Positions 59,927 through 64,000 of a DNA stretch of 64,000 bases are shown here, in pieces; the stretch's first letter is position 1, and the number at the start of each line of letters is the position of its first letter. This DNA comes from Heterobilharzia americana (Eukaryota; Platyhelminthes; Trematoda; Strigeidida; Schistosomatidae), in assembly GCA_944470555.2 (NCBI GenBank), contig OX104130.1:3286001-3350000 (forward strand), read 5' to 3'. Position numbers and translations under genes: made by a program. The notes below the pieces were generated by a model. That model did not search any database and was not told the origin of the DNA. It saw only the letters and a program-made list of their open reading frames with translations.

Positions 59927-60534
59927 CTGCCAAACCATCCCTATCTCAGATAGTCGAACTAATAATCGATACAGTAATGAGAAGAAGACTTATCAAGACC
60001 GAACTAATATTTAGTTACTAAGTCAAATGACGCAACACGGTGAATGTAAAGAGAAGTCAAAATTATATTAGTGGTGGGATGTAATATGTGATAAGATCGG
60101 AATCAAAAGATTTTTGTGGGTAAAAATGTTCTAATAGGTTATGTCCAATGCATATCAAATGACTTTTGAACCTAAAGTTGAGACTTCAAAATATTAATTA
60201 CTAAATATTTCCACGGTCTTGTTAAGTCTTCTTCTCATTACCATTTCAAACATTACGTAATTGTTTCTTTTTATCCTATCTCCTGATTTATAATCAAATC
60301 TGTACTTCGTTCAAAAAATATTTCATGAAACACTCCTTTTCTGTTGCTATGTGAATATAATAATCAATATAGGTTGAACCTCCTTTCTGAGTGAAATAAA
60401 TGTCAACTGGCATGAAAAGTCCTGGCTGAGCAGGCAATATGAATACAATGAACGGACAGTTAGGCATCACAAATTCAGATGGTAGTCGGACAACACCCAT
60501 AGTGACTGAAATAAAACTAAAATCTGGTCAACCA
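59922..60534. other. nothing recognised
   Basis: The minus-strand open frame 60294-60500 has no domain signature. Confidence 0.4.
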
Positions 60535-60665
60535 ACAACTGGGCCTCGTAGCTAAGTTGACAGAGCAATGTACCACTAACCTAAAGGCTGCTGGTTCGAA
60601 TCCTGCCGCGGTCAAGATTATCATTTCGCCTTAAGTTATCTATCATCCAATACAAATGCAAGTCT
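60535..60665 (+). repeat. tRNA-like SINE copy (type D here)
   Basis: The most tRNA-like copy: 'gggcctcgtagctaagttga' then 'cagagcaatgt' and a perfect B box 'ggttcgaatcc' at tRNA spacing, followed by the type D tail 'tatcatttcgcctta'. Confidence 0.7.
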
Positions 60666-60692
60666 GTCAGTGTTGTACTGCTGGCCATCAGC

Positions 60693-60905
60693 GGGAAACA
60701 CTTCACTGCCTTCGCATCAGCTTCCAGTCACCGATACCACTTCGCTCCCGGAATCCCATCAGTAATGTAGCAATTTACAGTACAATGGTGACTGCTTTTC
60801 GTCTCAACACTATTTAAATGATCTTTCTGGTGTGGCTGTAACTTGAGGAAACAAGTGTTCCTTCACAGTAACTTGCTGGTTCACTTTGATCTTCAAGGTA
60901 CCACC
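60693..60905 (-). mobile_element. RTE 5' UTR fragment, inverted
   Basis: The minus strand follows 31448-31610 of the 31-kb copy ('gacgaaaagcagt', 'tgtaaattgctacatta', 'aagtgtttccc'), with clear divergence. Confidence 0.75.
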
Positions 60906-61137
60906 TATCCTAGTCGCGACATGTATCAAGAAGTGCTGACGACTCACTTCATCGTTTTGAAGTTATTGCTAATGATCTTGTCTAGAAAGGCAATGAAAGT
61001 TTGACAGTCAAATCATCCGTCTCAATGAAAGTGGCAAACGGCACTAAGATCGATCCATGAACGCGTCACCTAGGATAAGGTTTTGTGACCAATGAGGAAA
61101 CTATATATTAAGTCATGGTGTTATACTGATCTTGGTG
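60906..61137. other. nothing recognised
   Basis: No gene or repeat recognised. Confidence 0.35.
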
Positions 61138-61330
61138 ACTAGCAGAGGAATCCAGTCAGTGTGTTTCGTCCTGCATAGGGCACGTCGGCTGAATGTACCT
61201 ACACCCCAGTGAGTGATGTTGTTCCTACTGGGGTTCGAACCCAGCACCCTTCGCTTCAAACGCCAGATCGTTATCCACTAAGCCACTAGGGCACAATATC
61301 CGCCACTTGTGCAATGAGTAGCAGTTATTG
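61138..61330 (-). repeat. Sm-alpha-like SINE, inverted
   Basis: Minus strand: A box 'tggcttagtggataacgatc', B box 'gggttcgaaccccagtagg', core CCGACGTG with CGAAAC intact but the triplet TGA, so probably inactive. Confidence 0.72.
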
Positions 61331-61674
61331 TTATGATACTTGTATTACGCCATGAATCTACCTGAAGCGTTCACATCATCTGGTTTTATAGAAAGGGAAC
61401 AAATCATTCCCCGTTTCCCGTCACTGAATCGAATATAAAGTAGCTATTCCAATTACTTGCTCCCTTAATAAATAAGATTAAGAAAAAAGCCACATCAGCT
61501 GAAAACTGTCAGGGGAAACTAATTTGCGCAGAGTGGGGAGAAAGCGAGGTAAATTCAAAGTACTGTACTCTATGTCGATGTTATGCCATCTTCAGGACAT
61601 CTTACTGCCAATCAACTCACGTCATTCAGACTATATCAAGGTTCCAGACCTCTCAGATCGATAAACTAAATCCC
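61331..61674. other. nothing recognised
   Basis: No gene or repeat recognised before the TSD of the deleted RTE copy. Confidence 0.35.
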
Positions 61675-61687
61675 AAATTTGATCTTC
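61675..61687. repeat. TSD of the deleted RTE copy, left arm
   Basis: AAATTTGATCTTC, repeated exactly at 62992-63004. Confidence 0.93.
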
Positions 61688-61760
61688 CCCGACCGATAGC
61701 TGCTACCTTGACGTGGTGGTCGGGCTTGCATATCACAATGACCCAACGAGCTATGCTGGT
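61688..61760 (+). ncRNA. candidate HDV-like ribozyme, second copy
   Basis: Same sequence and fold as 31368-31440: P1 CCCGACC at 61688-61694 begins at the first base after the TSD. Confidence 0.5.
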
Positions 61761-62991
61761 GGAACGCTTCTTCCCTCGAGGTCCTACCATACCAGAAAGG
61801 TCTGTTGGGTAGTGGTAAGACGAAAAGCAGTTACCGTTATAGTGTAAATTGCTACACTATGATGGGGGTCTGAGGGCGAAGTCGTACTGCTGCTAGCTGG
61901 ATGGGTGTGACAGCAGTAAGATGTTTCCCTTGGATGACCAGCAGTGCCATGCTGATGCTGCCTTCTCAGTGGAAGGGGGAGGGGGGTTAGAAAAGGTCGG
62001 CCCCAAAAATAACACACTCCACCATACCCCACGGTCTGCCGGGCCGGCGGTGTTGGTTCACTTGTCATTTCCTTTCGATCATCCGGCCCCAAAAATACAA
62101 AAGTTCAAAATAATCATACTCAAAAGGCTGGGTGTGACAGGCCTCAAGCAGATGTCCGATGGGCTCTGCGGTCACACAAATCTCTTTCAGGTACCTTAAG
62201 AAGAAATAGCCTTCCACGGTGTGGGCAGCGGGAAGTGTCAACCGCCCTCACAACTCTGTCAGCACCCAAGTTTCTTCTGACTGCTATCCTCCTCCTCCAT
62301 CATTACCTTCTAATCTTCCTTCACGTCTCTTAATTAATGATGCTGCATCATCTTCAATTTCTCCTACCTCTGCAGCCTTCGACAACGATCTGAGTCCACA
62401 GAACAGCATCACTGGTCTCCTTAAACCACACTCCAAATTACATATTGGAGCCTTCAATGTCTGCACCCTCCGTCAAATTGGTCAACAGGCTTCGTTAGCA
62501 AAGACTCTAGCAACTGAGATGGTTGGGACACGTACTACGTATGCCTAGTCACCGGTTGCCTCGTCACACAATGTTGGCTGAGGTAGGTCCAGGCTGGAAA
62601 AAGGCCCGAGGTGGCCACACTAAAACATGGCACCAATGTATGAAGTCTCTAACTGTTGGTTTAAGCCATGTAGGACGATGCAGACTAGGTGGTTGGGGTC
62701 CACGGGACAAGGGGAACCAGTGGTTGGAGACCCTAGGTGATATGGCTCAGAACCGATGTCAGTGGTGCAGATGTATACACACATTATCCTCATCTTAACA
62801 ACGCTATACCGAATCTCACCATTTTGTCACTCCTCTTTCCTTTCTTCTCATACTTTATATTTCTTTTGACTGCATTCACTTATCTTCATCCTTCACCTCA
62901 CTACCTTTTTACTTGATGTGCTGATATGAGGTGTGGCAAGTTGGACCGTTACGCAGTAATGCCTGGTCCTATGTTGATAATGATGATGATG
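61688..62991 (+). mobile_element. internally deleted (non-autonomous) RTE copy
   Basis: The 5' part 61688-62515 matches 31368-32190 and the 3' part from 62516 matches 34830-35309 of the full copy. 2,639 bp are missing, including nearly all of the endonuclease and the whole RT. The two parts meet at ACT, which is present at both parental ends (32188-32190 and 34827-34829). It keeps the 5' ribozyme-like fold, the 3' UTR and the ATG-rich tail, and has an exact 13-bp TSD, so it could have been inserted in deleted form by enzymes supplied in trans. Confidence 0.95.
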
Positions 62992-63004
62992 AAATTTGAT
63001 CTTC
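62992..63004. repeat. TSD of the deleted RTE copy, right arm
   Basis: Exact repeat of 61675-61687, directly after the ATG-rich tail. Confidence 0.93.
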
Positions 63005-63089
63005 AGAAGAATATACTTACTTGGGATTAGACAATGGAATAACCGTATTCCTCAGTGAATGATCACTATATGTAACGCAGCTCCACAAG

Positions 63090-63260
63090 AGGTCAGTCAT
63101 GGTATGAATAGCTCAGTGCTAAAGTCTCCAACCGCAACACTGGCTGATGTACATTCGAATCACTTAGGGGATGTTAATCCCCTGGGGTTCGAAATACGCC
63201 TTGCTGAGGAGTGCTGACATGCACGAAAGCTAGGTCCAGTAGGGCTTCCTGTCAATTATC
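63090..63260 (+). repeat. tRNA-like SINE trace
   Basis: 'ggtatgaatagctcagtgct' resembles an A-box side and 'acattcgaatc' a B box. Other copies were not seen in the window. Confidence 0.4.
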
Positions 63261-63478
63261 TACAACTAAATGACATTGCAAAATAGCTTTCAATGTTCAG
63301 TGTGCTTGTGGTCTCCAGGATATTCGTCAAGAACCGCACACTGATGATTTGAGAGCAGAAGTTATAGGCAATAAATAGATTTCCTGATAGCCATGTACAT
63401 TATTTCTTGATGTCTCACATCAACAGTGAAAACAAGTAGTCCGAAATTACTCAAATAAACGATTGCGTAACGTTGACT

Positions 63479-63480
<2 letters not shown>

Positions 63481-63531
<51 letters not shown>
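63481..63531. repeat. (TA)n microsatellite
   Basis: About 25 TA units. Confidence 0.95.
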
Positions 63532-63534
<3 letters not shown>

Positions 63535-64000
63535 TCTTTTCGTCAGATTGATATGATAACTACTTCGTCTTGCCTAAGCTGAAGGACGCCTTTCTGCCTG
63601 TTTGGTAAGGAGAGGATTTATGTTTTTTAAAACCCGTATGATTTCGCACAACCGAAGCTTCTGGGTGTTAAGTGGAGCACTATCCAAGTATAAGGACACA
63701 CTGTATGGTACACTAAACAGAGTTATTTTTAATATGATGGGACAATTATAAAAAAACACGTTATATAGTTCTGCTACATAGAAAAAACGCTACTGGTTTT
63801 AACCGCAAAAATCTAGAGAGGATGAGTTATTTCGAAATAAATTGCCCGAAACAATGCCCAGTTTTTCAAGACCGTCAAATCTCAACTTGGTTTGTATACC
63901 TGTGTGAAATAAACTTGGAAAATTTCCCACTTAGTGGTTATAGCGATAAACCCTAATCAGACTTCCTAGTAGTGATTAGAACAAAGAAAGTCTTGACCAA
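63532..64000. other. nothing recognised
   Basis: A 61-codon minus-strand open frame has no domain signature. Confidence 0.4.

Noticed and set aside
60540..60612. Possible tRNA gene
   Set aside because: A and B boxes are present, but the acceptor arms do not pair and the sequence belongs to a dispersed repeat with a shared non-tRNA tail.

Overview
The window looks like a blood-fluke genome, most likely Schistosoma. It is AT-rich, with GT-AG introns of kilobase scale and dense retrotransposon litter. The repeat mix is typical of schistosomes: RTE-type, CR1-type and Penelope-type elements, a Ty3/gypsy element, and Sm-alpha-like SINEs that carry hammerhead ribozyme cores. Genus is inferred from the repeats, not from a database match.

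I support one host protein-coding gene, on the + strand. Eight coding exons (5066-5168, 26279-26516, 29781-30110, 31091-31262, 39861-39952, 46282-46755, 50802-51329, 53256-53363) join in consistent phase into about 680 codons that end at a TAA at 53361-53363. The protein has two Myb/SANT repeats (exons 2-3) followed by a long Ser/Asn-rich tail, so it is probably a nuclear DNA- or chromatin-binding factor. Its 5' end appears to lie upstream of the window. The gene spans over 48 kb for about 2.0 kb of coding sequence. Exon 6 carries a one-base frameshift at a C run, which looks more like a consensus error than a real lesion.

The introns are filled by transposons. Intron 1 (21 kb) holds an inverted RTE fragment, a decayed 5.8-kb CR1-like relic, a 5'-truncated gypsy element with RNase H and integrase intact and a 3' LTR, an inverted CR1-like fragment and an RTE 3' fragment. 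Intron 4 holds an almost complete RTE element (31368-35309) with a perfect target-site duplication (TSD). Intron 5 holds a Penelope-like RT fragment and several SINEs. Intron 6 holds an RTE tail split by a nested RTE-type element that has its own TSD. Past the gene (54-64 kb) there are SINEs, RTE 5' fragments and a TSD-flanked, internally deleted RTE copy (61688-62991).

The most notable signals are: (1) an HDV-ribozyme-like fold exactly at the 5' end of the two TSD-flanked RTE copies; (2) the internally deleted RTE copy with a 3-bp microhomology junction; (3) near-identical inverted RTE arms flanking exon 2; (4) one Sm-alpha hammerhead core that is still intact; (5) four one-base losses, all at G/C runs, across the gene and the youngest RTE copy. 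Boundaries of old repeats are approximate, because they were judged by eye against other copies in the window.
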